Position numbers and translations under genes: made by a program. Shown piece after piece: positions 6,693 through 14,233 of a DNA stretch of 14,240 bases. The notes beneath the pieces were generated by a model. It was not told the origin of the DNA, searched no databases, and saw only the letters and a list, made by a program, of their open reading frames with translations. Source of the DNA: an uncultured Carnobacteriaceae bacterium (lineage in GTDB: Bacteria > Bacillota > Bacilli > Lactobacillales > Aerococcaceae); contig CALHVK010000040.1 of the NCBI GenBank assembly GCA_938039195.1, positions 1 through 14,240 of the forward strand, read 5' to 3'. How positions within the stretch are numbered: position 1 is the stretch's first letter; each line of letters begins with the position of its first letter.

Positions 6693-8039
6693 ATGGGACA
6701 TATTTCGTTTGATTATTCAAAAGCATTAGATTTCTTCAACCAAGAAGAAATTGACAATTTACAATCAACAGTAACAGCGTTAGATAAAGATTTACGCGAA
6801 GGATTAGGCGCAGGAAATGACTTCACAGGTTGGATTAACTTACCACGCGACTATGATAAAGAAGAATTTGCTCGCATTAAAGAAGCTGCTAAAAAGATTC
6901 AAGAAGAATCTGAAGTATTAGTGGTTATCGGTATCGGGGGTTCTTATTTAGGTGCGCGTGCAGCCATTGATTTCTTAAACCACGCTTTCTATAACTACTT
7001 ACCAAGCGACAAACGTAAAACTCCGCAAGTATTATTTGCAGGAAACAGCATTAGCTCAACTTACTTACAAGGATTAATCGACTTAATCGGAGACCGTGAT
7101 TTCTCAGTGAACGTTATTTCTAAATCTGGGACAACTACAGAGCCAGCAATTGCTTTCCGTGTATTCAAAGATTTATTAATTAAGAAATATGGTAAAGAAG
7201 AAGCTGTAAATCGTATTTATGCGACAACTGACCGCGCTCGTGGAGCATTAAAATCAGAAGCAGATGTTGAAGGATACCAAACATTTGTGATTCCAGATGA
7301 TGTCGGCGGACGTTTCACAGTTTTAACAGCTGTAGGATTACTTCCAATCGCAGTAACTGGTGCAGATGTAGATGCATTAATGCAAGGGGCTGAAGATGCA
7401 CGTGTAGCATACAGTTCACCAAACTTAAAAGAAAACGAAGCTTATCAATACGCTGTAGCACGTAATGTGTTATACCGTAAAGGAAAAGTGACAGAGTTAT
7501 TAATTAACTACGAACCAACATTACAATACTTCTCTGAATGGTGGAAACAATTATTCGGTGAATCAGAAGGAAAAGACTTCAAAGGAATTTATCCTTCAAG
7601 TGCAAACTTCTCAACAGACTTACACTCACTAGGACAATACATCCAAGAAGGTCGTCGTAACATCTTCGAAACAGTTATCAAAGTGGGTAAACCAAATGAA
7701 GAAGTAACAATCCCTGAAACAGAAGAAGATTTAGATGGATTAGGATACTTACAAGGGAAAACAATGGACTTTGTAAATACAAAAGCCTTCCAAGGAACAT
7801 TACTGGCTCATACAGATGGTCAAGTTCCAAACTTTGTAGTGAACATTCCTGATATGTCAGCTTACACATTAGGACACTTAATCTACTTCTTCGAAATCGC
7901 AGTAGGTCTTTCAGGTTACTTAAATGGCGTTAATCCATTTGACCAACCAGGGGTAGAAGCATACAAGAAAAATATGTTTGCTTTACTTGGAAAACCAGGA
8001 TTTGAAGACTTAGCAAAAGAATTAAACGAACGTCTATAA
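6693..8039 (+). CDS. pgi: Glucose-6-phosphate isomerase
   Basis: This cytosolic enzyme interconverts glucose 6-phosphate and fructose 6-phosphate (EC 5.3.1.9) in glycolysis and gluconeogenesis. The 448 residues match the short firmicute form. The first sugar-isomerase domain has GIGGSYLGARA (80-90) and the phosphate-binding SKSGTTTE (143-150). Signature DVGGRFTVLTAVG is at 203-215. Catalytic residues E290 (FGESEGK), H311 (TDLHSLGQ) and K425 in the second signature NPFDQPGVEAYKK (414-426) are all present. ATG 6693 has an excellent AAGGAGG (6679-6685). Codon use is strongly biased to TTA, GAA, AAA and CGT, as expected for a highly expressed gene, and less mixed than in the YfhO-like genes. It is last in the operon and is followed 7 bases later by a terminator. 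Confidence 0.97.
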   Translation: MGHISFDYSKALDFFNQEEIDNLQSTVTALDKDLREGLGAGNDFTGWINLPRDYDKEEFARIKEAAKKIQEESEVLVVIGIGGSYLGARAAIDFLNHAFYNYLPSDKRKTPQVLFAGNSISSTYLQGLIDLIGDRDFSVNVISKSGTTTEPAIAFRVFKDLLIKKYGKEEAVNRIYATTDRARGALKSEADVEGYQTFVIPDDVGGRFTVLTAVGLLPIAVTGADVDALMQGAEDARVAYSSPNLKENEAYQYAVARNVLYRKGKVTELLINYEPTLQYFSEWWKQLFGESEGKDFKGIYPSSANFSTDLHSLGQYIQEGRRNIFETVIKVGKPNEEVTIPETEEDLDGLGYLQGKTMDFVNTKAFQGTLLAHTDGQVPNFVVNIPDMSAYTLGHLIYFFEIAVGLSGYLNGVNPFDQPGVEAYKKNMFALLGKPGFEDLAKELNERL

Positions 8040-8046
8040 TGAACGT

Positions 8047-8079
8047 ACCGCATTCTCGAGAGGAGGATGCGGTTTTTTT
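8047..8079 (+). terminator. Rho-independent terminator after pgi
   Basis: ACCGCAT (8047-8053) pairs with ATGCGGT (8067-8073) around a 13-base loop, followed by a run of T to 8079. It begins 7 bases after the pgi stop codon and closes the isomerase-S1-pgi operon. Confidence 0.85.
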
Positions 8080-8111
8080 GTATCTTTATAACCGGGGATT
8101 AGGAAAAGAAC

Positions 8112-8140
8112 TTGCTACAGCGGGCATTTTGAACTAACAT
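8112..8140 (+). promoter_or_regulatory. Possible promoter for coaE
   Basis: TTGCTA (8112-8117) and TAACAT (8135-8140) are spaced by 17 bases, each four of six matches to consensus. A promoter is expected somewhere in this gap because a terminator lies upstream, but this match is weak. Confidence 0.3.
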
Positions 8141-8170
8141 AGGTCTTACAAGAAGTGTTGGAGGAAAAAG

Positions 8171-8770
8171 ATGAGAGTCATTGGATTAACAGGCGGTATC
8201 GCCAGTGGGAAAACAACAGTTTCTAATTTATTTAAAATCTCTGGAGTGCCGGTTATCGATGCCGATCTTGTAGCTAGACAAGTAGTCGAAAAAGGGACCG
8301 TTGGATTAAGTGCGCTCGTGAATCGTTTCGGCGAGGCTATTTTGAATACAGATGGAACGTTAAACAGAACGGAACTTGGAAAAAGAATGTTTAGCGAGGA
8401 AGCGATTCGAAGCGAAGTCAACGACATCTTGCAACCGCTAATTCGCCAAGAGATTACATCGAGGATACAAGCGTACAAAGACCAAGGAAAAGCACTGATT
8501 GTATTAGATGTTCCGCTCTTATTTGAAATGCACTATGAGAACTTGTGTGATGACATTATTGTGGTCGCTGTTTCTGTTGAAACGCAAATTGCGCGCATGG
8601 AAAAACGGAATGGATATACTAGACAAGAAGCCTTAGAGCGAATCCAATCTCAGATGCCTTTAGAAGAAAAAGTAAAGAGAGCGACCATCGTGTGGTCAAA
8701 TGAAGGAACTCTTCAAGAGTTAGAACAAAAAGTCCATCAGTGGCTACTCGAAAATTTCCTTAAAAAATGA
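8171..8770 (+). CDS. coaE: Dephospho-CoA kinase
   Basis: CoaE phosphorylates the ribose 3'-hydroxyl of dephospho-CoA with ATP, the last step of coenzyme A synthesis (EC 2.7.1.24). The 199 residues are the usual length. The protein opens with MRVIGLTGGIASGKTT, whose P-loop is at 8-15. Family motifs follow: VIDADLVARQVV (28-39), LDVPLLFE (about 112-119) for the substrate site, and a lid region with R-x-x-KR and SQMPLEEK. ATG 8171 is preceded by GGAGG at 8160-8164. In Bacillus, coaE follows polA and mutM. Here the upstream neighbour is pgi, so that part of the cluster is missing or moved. The last codons contain the predicted nrdR promoter. Confidence 0.96.
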   Translation: MRVIGLTGGIASGKTTVSNLFKISGVPVIDADLVARQVVEKGTVGLSALVNRFGEAILNTDGTLNRTELGKRMFSEEAIRSEVNDILQPLIRQEITSRIQAYKDQGKALIVLDVPLLFEMHYENLCDDIIVVAVSVETQIARMEKRNGYTRQEALERIQSQMPLEEKVKRATIVWSNEGTLQELEQKVHQWLLENFLKK

Positions 8771-8776
8771 TATAAT
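8748..8776 (+). promoter_or_regulatory. Sigma-A-type promoter for nrdR-dnaB-dnaI, overlapping the coaE end
   Basis: A perfect TATAAT (8771-8776) starts right after the coaE stop codon. TCGAAA (8748-8753, four of six) lies exactly 17 bases upstream, inside coaE. RNA would start near 8783, leaving about 30 bases before the nrdR ATG. Transcription from coaE could also read through, as no terminator is seen. Confidence 0.65.
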
Positions 8777-8812
8777 AAATCGAATAAGCACAAAAAAGGA
8801 GAGGTGTTTGCA

Positions 8813-9283
8813 ATGCAATGTCCAAAATGTAAAAACAATGGTTCTCGCGTAGTTGATAGTCGTCCAGCTGATGATGGTCGTTCTATTCGTAGAAGAAGAG
8901 AATGCGAAGAATGTGGCTACCGTTTTACAACATTCGAGCGCTTAGAAAAAGCGCCATTGCTTGTCATTAAACGTAATGGGAATCGTGAAGAATTTAGCCG
9001 TGAAAAATTATTAAACGGATTAGTTCGTTCAGCAGAAAAACGTCCAGTATCACTCGGACAATTAGAAGCAATCGTGAATGAAATCGAACGTTCCATCAAC
9101 CAAGAGGGAGAAAATGAAGTGTCAAGCACTCTTATTGGGGAAATGGTGATGGATCACTTAGCAAAAATTGATGATATTGCGTATATTCGTTTTGCGAGTG
9201 TGTATCGTCAATTTACAGACCGTAAAATGTTCTTAAAAGAATTAGAAAGAATGTCTATGATTATGGACAGCCAAGAAAAATAG
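8813..9283 (+). CDS. nrdR: Transcriptional repressor NrdR (ribonucleotide reductase regulator)
   Basis: NrdR represses ribonucleotide reductase genes in response to ATP/dATP levels. The 156-residue product has the N-terminal zinc ribbon with C3, C6, C31 and C34 (MQCPKC and CEECGYRF). A basic RSIRRRREC stretch follows that contacts DNA. The ATP-cone runs at about 46-136, beginning PLLVIKRNGNREEFSREKL. I start at ATG 8813 because NrdR proteins begin MxCPxC. The longer frame from GTG 8804 would put that start codon inside the ribosome binding site (AGGAGAGGTG, 8797-8806). The stop codon TAG at 9281-9283 overlaps the ribosome binding site of dnaB. The order nrdR-dnaB-dnaI is conserved in firmicutes and couples dNTP supply to replication initiation. 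I found no obvious NrdR box upstream of nrdR itself. Confidence 0.96.
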   Translation: MQCPKCKNNGSRVVDSRPADDGRSIRRRRECEECGYRFTTFERLEKAPLLVIKRNGNREEFSREKLLNGLVRSAEKRPVSLGQLEAIVNEIERSINQEGENEVSSTLIGEMVMDHLAKIDDIAYIRFASVYRQFTDRKMFLKELERMSMIMDSQEK

Positions 9284-9298
9284 GAAGGAATTACAAGA

Positions 9299-10738
9299 AT
9301 GCACTCAAAAGAGTTTCCGTGGGCACAGTATAAGCCTAAAGACGGTATCCTCGTGGTACAACCTGTGTGGATTACCGAAAGAGAAATCCAATTTTTAATG
9401 CAATTATACGCTCCGTTCATTGGGAAAGAAGCGACTCTTTTGTATGCGACTTTGTACGGTGAGTTATCTCCATCAGAGTATGAGAGTGAAGTCTTCTCCA
9501 TTTCTGAATTATTGTCGATGACTAATTTAGGAATGCCAGACTTTTACTTAGCAAAGACTCGCTTGGAAGGGATTGGATTACTGAAAACGTATCGTAAGGA
9601 GCCGAGTGCTTCACGCCCTCAAACATACACGATGGAATTACAAGCACCAACGTCTCCGCGTCTCTTTTTCAAAGATGCTTTACTTTCGACATTACTGTTA
9701 AATCAAATTGGGAATCATCGTTTTGAGAAATTAAAACAACGATTCTTAGTCTCAAAACCAGGTGATTTAGGAGAAAACGAAAGTGCGCAGTTTGAAGAAG
9801 CGTACCGACTTCCTTATAACATGGAGACTTATACAAGAAACCACGCGCAAGAAAATCGCATGGTATTAGATAGCAAGCAACAACCTGAATTCGAGTTTAC
9901 GTCAGATGTGGACTGGAATTTAATCGAAGGGTTATTAAAAACAGAATTCGTTGATTTGAATTCTGTCACGAAAGACGTTCGCAAAATCGTCGATACTTTA
10001 TACCGCGCGTATGGTTTTACAGAGCAAGAAATCGCACAATTCTTAGTGATTGCTTCTGATTTAACAACGAAAATCATCGATGAAGAGTTCTTGTTGAAAT
10101 TAGGGCAAGAGGCTGCTCAGGATAAAGTGACGCAACTTCGTAGTGAAGAAGTGGTTGAAACGCCGATTAGTGAACCAAGCAAAGTACAAGTAGTGGAGGG
10201 AACATCTGAAGAAGAGTTAGCCATCCAACAATTGATTCAAGCAGCTAAAGCGATGGCTCCAATCGACTTTGTTTCAAGCATTAAGGTACAGAAGAAAGGC
10301 TATGTCTCAAAAGCAGAACGTCAATTGATTTTTGATTTAGTATCTGTCAGCGGACTGCCAAATGAAGTGTTGAATATTTTATTCCACTATGCATTGGTGC
10401 AACTCGATAACGCGACGCTTGCACGAAACTTTATCGATGCGATTGCCAACGACTGGGCTACAAAAGAAATCAAGACGGCTCAAGAGGCAATGGAAGCTGT
10501 ACGTAACAGGGACTTGCAACGAGAAGTGAAACGAAAACAACAACTGCATAATGCCGGTAAGAGTAACTACAGAAGAAACGGTGGTTATCAAGAACGATTG
10601 CCAGAATGGGCCAAAGACTCTAAGGAGAAGGAAAAACAAACCGCTACTCCGGTTGAGAGCCAATCAACGCAAGTTTCAAGTGATTTGGCAGAACAAATCG
10701 CAAAATTAAAAACAAGTAATCAAAGAGAACAACAATAA
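9299..10738 (+). CDS. dnaB: Replication initiation / membrane attachment protein DnaB (firmicute DnaB, not the helicase)
   Basis: Firmicute DnaB acts after DnaA and DnaD at the origin. It helps DnaI load the replicative helicase and associates with the membrane. The 479 residues are close to the Bacillus length. The N-terminal winged-helix-like region (about 20-130) contains QFLMQLYAPFIGKEATLLYATLY-type helices. The C-terminal DnaB/DnaD homology region (about 320-403) includes APIDFVSSIKVQKKGYVS and ends with the aromatic helix FIDAIANDWATKEIKTAQEA. A lysine- and glutamine-rich, probably disordered tail follows. No membrane helix is visible, so membrane association would be peripheral. ATG 9299 follows AAGGA (9285-9289). 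The gene lies 15 bases after nrdR and its stop codon is 14 bases before the dnaI start, indicating one operon. Confidence 0.93.
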   Translation: MHSKEFPWAQYKPKDGILVVQPVWITEREIQFLMQLYAPFIGKEATLLYATLYGELSPSEYESEVFSISELLSMTNLGMPDFYLAKTRLEGIGLLKTYRKEPSASRPQTYTMELQAPTSPRLFFKDALLSTLLLNQIGNHRFEKLKQRFLVSKPGDLGENESAQFEEAYRLPYNMETYTRNHAQENRMVLDSKQQPEFEFTSDVDWNLIEGLLKTEFVDLNSVTKDVRKIVDTLYRAYGFTEQEIAQFLVIASDLTTKIIDEEFLLKLGQEAAQDKVTQLRSEEVVETPISEPSKVQVVEGTSEEELAIQQLIQAAKAMAPIDFVSSIKVQKKGYVSKAERQLIFDLVSVSGLPNEVLNILFHYALVQLDNATLARNFIDAIANDWATKEIKTAQEAMEAVRNRDLQREVKRKQQLHNAGKSNYRRNGGYQERLPEWAKDSKEKEKQTATPVESQSTQVSSDLAEQIAKLKTSNQREQQ

Positions 10739-10752
10739 CGGAGGTGAACGAA

Positions 10753-11676
10753 TTGGAAGGATTAAAAGGATTTTTAGATCAAAGAGGAGCGACTCAAGGC
10801 ATGCCGAACATGCAAGACATCGAAAAAGAAATCTTTGAAGATGAAGACGTAAAAGCTTTTCTTGAACAACATAAAGAAGAATTGACTCCGGAAGCTATTC
10901 GTAAAGGAATGTCTGCGTTATTGGAGTTTCGAATGGAAAGAGATGCTAGAAAGAATCATAAGGAAGTAAAGGCTCCTGGTCTTGAACCGTTTTTAGAAGT
11001 GCACAATGGATTTATTTTAGTGAATTACAAACGTACCGAAGAAGCGATTCGCCAGGAAAGAGAACGTAAGCGTAAACGCCTGATTCATTCTATCAATATG
11101 CCGAAAAATATCGCAGAGGCGCGTTTCTCAGATACGGCGCTCACTCCAGAGCGACAAGATGTCATTGGAGAATTGTTGAAATTTATCAAAAGTTACAATC
11201 CTGATAGTACCACTTACCAAAAAGGATTGTATTTAGCAGGGCCATTCGGCGTTGGTAAAACGTATATGATGGGTGCTCTAGCAAACGAACTTTCTGAGAA
11301 TGGGATTGAAACGACTCTTGTCAATGTTCCAACGTACAGTGCAGAAATTAAGCAAGCCATTGCGACAAATACTGTTGAAGCGAAATTAGTATCGCTTAAA
11401 AACACACCAATCTTAGTATTGGATGATATTGGTGCGGAAATGAATAGTTCATGGTTTAGAGATGAAGTGTTGATGGTGATTTTACAACACCGTATGTTGC
11501 AAGAATTACCAACGTTCTTCACATCAAACTTCACGATGGATGAGTTAGAAGCGCATTTTGCTCATTCAAACAAAGGAGACCAAGAGCTTCTTAAAGCAAA
11601 ACGTCTGATCGAACGTATTCGTTTCTTAGCAAAAGAGTTTTTTGTGGATGGGCAAAATCACAGAAATCCATCATAA
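10753..11676 (+). CDS. dnaI: Primosomal protein DnaI (helicase loader)
   Basis: DnaI is the AAA+ ATPase that loads the replicative helicase onto origin DNA. From TTG 10753 it has 307 residues. An N-terminal helicase-binding domain (about 1-100) is joined by a basic helix (ERKRKR) to the ATPase. Walker A GPFGVGKT is at 163-170, Walker B ILVLDDIGAE at about 220-229, sensor region PTFFTSNF at 253-260, and an arginine-rich RLIERIRFLAKE near the end. I choose TTG because GGAGGTG (10740-10746) lies six bases upstream. The GTG at 10744 is inside that ribosome binding site. The protein contains no cysteine at all, so it lacks the zinc ligands known in the N-terminal domain of Bacillus DnaI. Streptococcal DnaI, as I recall it, also lacks them. 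It is the last gene of the nrdR-dnaB-dnaI operon. No terminator is seen before the thrS promoter. Confidence 0.95.
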   Translation: MEGLKGFLDQRGATQGMPNMQDIEKEIFEDEDVKAFLEQHKEELTPEAIRKGMSALLEFRMERDARKNHKEVKAPGLEPFLEVHNGFILVNYKRTEEAIRQERERKRKRLIHSINMPKNIAEARFSDTALTPERQDVIGELLKFIKSYNPDSTTYQKGLYLAGPFGVGKTYMMGALANELSENGIETTLVNVPTYSAEIKQAIATNTVEAKLVSLKNTPILVLDDIGAEMNSSWFRDEVLMVILQHRMLQELPTFFTSNFTMDELEAHFAHSNKGDQELLKAKRLIERIRFLAKEFFVDGQNHRNPS

Positions 11677-11686
11677 TTGAAAATGC

Positions 11687-11715
11687 TTGAAAATATGAAA
11701 GATTAGTGGTTAAAT
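11687..11715 (+). promoter_or_regulatory. Promoter for the thrS leader
   Basis: TTGAAA (11687-11692, five of six) is followed after 17 bases by TTAAAT (11710-11715, four of six), which has a TGG extended element just before it. RNA would start near 11722, shortly before the T-box stem I. Confidence 0.5.
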
Positions 11716-11747
11716 ACTAATGAACTAAATATTTTGAAAATGATGAA

Positions 11748-11974
11748 AAAGACAAGAAACTATCTCTTGGTTACATTTCAGCGAGAAGTGGGTTGGTGCA
11801 ACACTTCATCCGGAATAGTTTTACCACTTTTGAATCTTTGCTTGAAACAAAGTAGAGCAAGGCGCATCGGAGCGTTATTCCGTTGAGGTTCATCTTTTTT
11901 GATGAACAAATTTGGGTGGAACCACGTAGAATATGACGTCCCATAGTTTGCAGTAGCAGACTATGGGATTTTTT
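11748..11974 (+). promoter_or_regulatory. T-box riboswitch sensing tRNA-Thr
   Basis: This leader lets uncharged tRNA-Thr prevent termination before thrS. The T-box sequence TGGGTGGAACCACG lies at 11913-11926. Its UGGA (11917-11920) can pair with the free UCCA end of tRNA. Stem I has an apical hairpin AAGTG/CACTT (11786-11790 with 11802-11806) whose loop GGTTGGTGCAA is of the usual type. A helix AAACTA/TAGTTT (11757-11762 with 11816-11821) leads to ACC at 11823-11825, the likely threonine specifier codon. A CGGA/TCCG hairpin (11868-11882) fits the stem II region. Stem III is GTTCATC/GATGAAC (11888-11907). CGTCCC at 11937-11942 can pair either with the T-box side (antiterminator) or in the terminator. 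The exact lower stem I and stem II pairing is ambiguous by eye. Confidence 0.94.
11939..11974 (+). terminator. Conditional terminator of the thrS T-box
   Basis: CCCATAGTTTGC (11940-11951) pairs fully with GCAGACTATGGG (11956-11967), including one T-G pair, around the loop AGTA. A run of six T follows (11969-11974). Its 5' arm overlaps the antiterminator partner CGTCCC, so the two folds exclude each other. Confidence 0.93.
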
Positions 11975-12012
11975 GTTTATTTCAGAAATTTCAAAAAGAA
12001 AGAAGGAAGAAA

Positions 12013-13962
12013 ATGTCAATGATTAAAATTACTTTTCCAGATGGAGCCGTTAAGGAGTTTCCAAAAGGAATTACAGTAAAAGAAGTTGCAGAAAGCATTA
12101 GCAAAAGCTTAGCGAAAAAAGCATTAGCAGGTAAAGTGAACGGAGAATTAGTAGACTTCGATCGCGCTATCGAAGAAGATGCTTCTATCGAAATCGTTAC
12201 ACCAGACCACGAAGATGCATTAGGAATCTTACGTCACTCAACAGCACACTTATTAGCACATGCGTTAACACGTTTATACCCAGGAATTCACTTCGGAGTA
12301 GGACCAGCAATCGAAACAGGATTCTACTACGATACTGATATGCCAAATCAATTAACAGAAGATGCTCTTCCAGAAGTGGAAGCAGAAATGATGAAAATCG
12401 TTAAAGAAAACTACCCAATCGTTCGTCGTGAAGTAAGCCGTAAAGAAGCATTAGAAATCTTCGCAAACGACCCTTATAAAGTAGAGTTAATTAATGGTTT
12501 ACCTGAAGACGAAACAATTACTGTATACCAACAAGAAGACTTCGTAGACTTATGTCGTGGTATCCACGTTCCTTCAACAGGACGTATCCAAGTCTTCAAA
12601 TTATTATCACTTGCAGGGGCTTACTGGAGAGGAAACTCTGATAATAAGATGATGCAACGTGTTTACGGAACTGCATTCTTTGATAAAGCAGACTTAAAAG
12701 AATTCTTGAAGATGCGTGAAGAAGCAAAAGAACGTGATCACCGTAAATTAGGAAAAGAATTAGATTTATTCATGATTAGCCAAGAAGTAGGTTCAGGATT
12801 ACCATTCTGGTTACCAAAAGGAGCTACAATTCGCCGTACAATCGACCGTTATATCGTGGATAAAGAAATCAGCTTAGGCTATGAACACGTTTATACTCCA
12901 ATCATGGCTGACGTTGAATTATACAAAACATCAGGACACTGGGCACACTACAAAGAAGATATGTTCCCACCAATGGATATGGGCGATGGCGAAATGCTAG
13001 TATTACGCCCTATGAACTGTCCTCACCACATGATGGTTTATAAAAACCACATCCACAGCTACCGCGAATTACCAATTCGTATTGCTGAATTAGGAATGAT
13101 GCACCGTTATGAAAAATCAGGAGCATTATCAGGTTTACAACGTGTACGTGAAATGACTTTAAACGATGCGCATATTTTCGTTCGTCCTGACCAAATTAAA
13201 GACGAATTCAAACGTATCTTAGAATTAATCCGTGAAGTATATAAAGACTTCAACATTAAGGACTACCGCTTCCGTTTAAGCTATCGTGATCCTGAAGATA
13301 AAGAAAAATACTTCGACGATGACGAAATGTGGAACAAAGCAGAAGGTATGTTAAAAGAAGCAATGGATGAAATGGGATTAGAATACTTCGAAGCTATCGG
13401 TGAAGCGGCATTCTATGGTCCAAAATTAGACATTCAATTTAAGACAGCAATGGGCTTAGAAGAAACAATGTCTACAATCCAATTAGACTTCTTATTACCA
13501 GAACGTTTCGACTTAACATATGTTGGGGAAGACGGAGATAACTCTCACCGTCCAGTGGTTATCCACCGTGGGGTTGTATCTACTTCTGAACGTTTCGTAG
13601 CGTACTTAATCGAAGAATACAAAGGAGCATTCCCAACTTGGTTAGCTCCAGTCCAAGCAACAATTATTCCTGTAAGTGTGGAACATCATTATGATGCTGC
13701 ACGTGAGTTGAAAGAAAAAATGGCTCGTTTAGGATTACGTGTTGAATTAGACGATCGTAATGAGAAGATGGGTTACAAGATTCGTGCCTCTCAAACTCAA
13801 AAGATTCCTTATCAATTAGTAATTGGGGATAAAGAGGTTGAAGAAGGTACTGTAACAGTTCGTCGTTATGGTTCTAAAGAAACTAAATCTATGACTGTAG
13901 AAGCATATCTAGAGTTAGTACAACGCGAGATTGCAAACTTCTCTCGCCCGCTTGAAGACTAA
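12013..13962 (+). CDS. thrS: Threonyl-tRNA synthetase
   Basis: ThrRS charges tRNA-Thr with threonine (EC 6.1.1.3). The 649-residue protein has the complete architecture. A TGS domain (about 1-64) is followed by the editing domain with H75, H79, C181 and H185 (HSTAH and CRGIH), which removes mischarged serine. The class II core has zinc ligands C336, H387 and H518, motif 2 MHRYEKSG with R365, and motif 3 STSERFVAYLIEEY with R527. The anticodon-binding domain covers about 547-640. ATG 12013 has AAGGA at 12003-12007. A second ATG at 12019 (MIKITF) is possible and would shorten it by two residues. Codon use is highly biased, as in pgi, fitting strong expression. Expression is controlled by the upstream T-box, and the gene is monocistronic with a terminator just downstream. 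Confidence 0.98.
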   Translation: MSMIKITFPDGAVKEFPKGITVKEVAESISKSLAKKALAGKVNGELVDFDRAIEEDASIEIVTPDHEDALGILRHSTAHLLAHALTRLYPGIHFGVGPAIETGFYYDTDMPNQLTEDALPEVEAEMMKIVKENYPIVRREVSRKEALEIFANDPYKVELINGLPEDETITVYQQEDFVDLCRGIHVPSTGRIQVFKLLSLAGAYWRGNSDNKMMQRVYGTAFFDKADLKEFLKMREEAKERDHRKLGKELDLFMISQEVGSGLPFWLPKGATIRRTIDRYIVDKEISLGYEHVYTPIMADVELYKTSGHWAHYKEDMFPPMDMGDGEMLVLRPMNCPHHMMVYKNHIHSYRELPIRIAELGMMHRYEKSGALSGLQRVREMTLNDAHIFVRPDQIKDEFKRILELIREVYKDFNIKDYRFRLSYRDPEDKEKYFDDDEMWNKAEGMLKEAMDEMGLEYFEAIGEAAFYGPKLDIQFKTAMGLEETMSTIQLDFLLPERFDLTYVGEDGDNSHRPVVIHRGVVSTSERFVAYLIEEYKGAFPTWLAPVQATIIPVSVEHHYDAARELKEKMARLGLRVELDDRNEKMGYKIRASQTQKIPYQLVIGDKEVEEGTVTVRRYGSKETKSMTVEAYLELVQREIANFSRPLED

Positions 13963-13968
13963 TTTTTC

Positions 13969-13997
13969 AAAGGCTCGTAGCAATACGAGTCTTTTTT
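13969..13997 (+). terminator. Rho-independent terminator after thrS
   Basis: GGCTCGTA (13972-13979) pairs with TACGAGTC (13984-13991), with one G-T pair, around a GCAA tetraloop, followed by six T (13992-13997). It lies ten bases after the thrS stop codon. Confidence 0.9.
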
Positions 13998-14098
13998 GTG
14001 CTTCATTATAAATATAAAACTGAAGGTTTTGATTTATGGCTGGGATGGTTTAAGAAGGATAATTCTATTTCTTATAAAATATAGGGGGTAGATATTTT

Positions 14099-14233
14099 AT
14101 GGAACTTTCGTTCTTTCGAATCGATGCGGATGTCTTCATAAAAGCTGTAATGGGATACCGGTTCGAGTCTAGGGTCTCTCACCTTCAAAGCCTCAAAAAC
14201 GGGAGTAAGGAATACATTCCTAACTCCCGTTAA
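14099..14233 (+). CDS. Possible 44-residue small ORF, unrecognised; probably not a real gene
   Basis: An ATG at 14099 opens a 44-codon frame ending TAA 14231-14233. It has AGGGGG at 14083-14088 ten bases upstream and a weak promoter-like pair (TTAAGA 14050-14055, TATAAA 14073-14078). The peptide starts MELSFFRIDADVF and ends YIPNSR. It has no membrane segment and no motif I know. Its codon use (CGG, AGG, CTC, TCG) is unlike the neighbouring highly expressed genes. Its last third lies inside a strong hairpin and its middle overlaps a tRNA-like segment giving RFES, a pattern typical of chance translation of a tRNA T arm. The region 13998-14098 before it holds nothing else I can support. Confidence 0.15.
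   Translation: MELSFFRIDADVFIKAVMGYRFESRVSHLQSLKNGSKEYIPNSR
14157..14184 (+). other. tRNA 3'-end-like segment (T loop and acceptor spacing), possible relic
   Basis: GGTTCGAGTC at 14160-14169 matches the conserved T-arm core. A 7-base loop TTCGAGT (14162-14168) is followed by five bases, seven bases (GTCTCTC), an A and CCT, the same spacing as T stem, acceptor strand, discriminator and CCA end. The T stem pairs at only three of five positions, and no matching 5' acceptor strand (GAGAGAC) is found upstream. It is therefore not an intact tRNA gene. Confidence 0.25.
14198..14231 (-). terminator. Strong hairpin, likely terminator of a minus-strand gene to the right
   Basis: AACGGGAGT (14198-14206) pairs perfectly with ACTCCCGTT (14223-14231). 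After one A-A mismatch the stem continues with AGGAAT/ATTCCT. Read on the minus strand it is followed by five T (complement of 14195-14199). This suggests the end of a gene transcribed leftward from beyond the window. A plus-strand role cannot be excluded because the window ends at 14240. Confidence 0.6.

Noticed and set aside
8146..8478. Minus-strand 110-codon frame over the start of coaE
   Set aside because: It is antisense to the conserved P-loop region of CoaE and shows no start signals of its own.
11771..12019. Minus-strand 82-codon open frame over the thrS leader
   Set aside because: It overlaps the T-box riboswitch antisense, has no ribosome binding site, and its sequence is explained by RNA structure.
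14157..14184. Intact tRNA gene
   Set aside because: Only a T-arm-like piece is present. There is no D arm, anticodon arm or complementary 5' acceptor strand, and two of five T-stem pairs fail.
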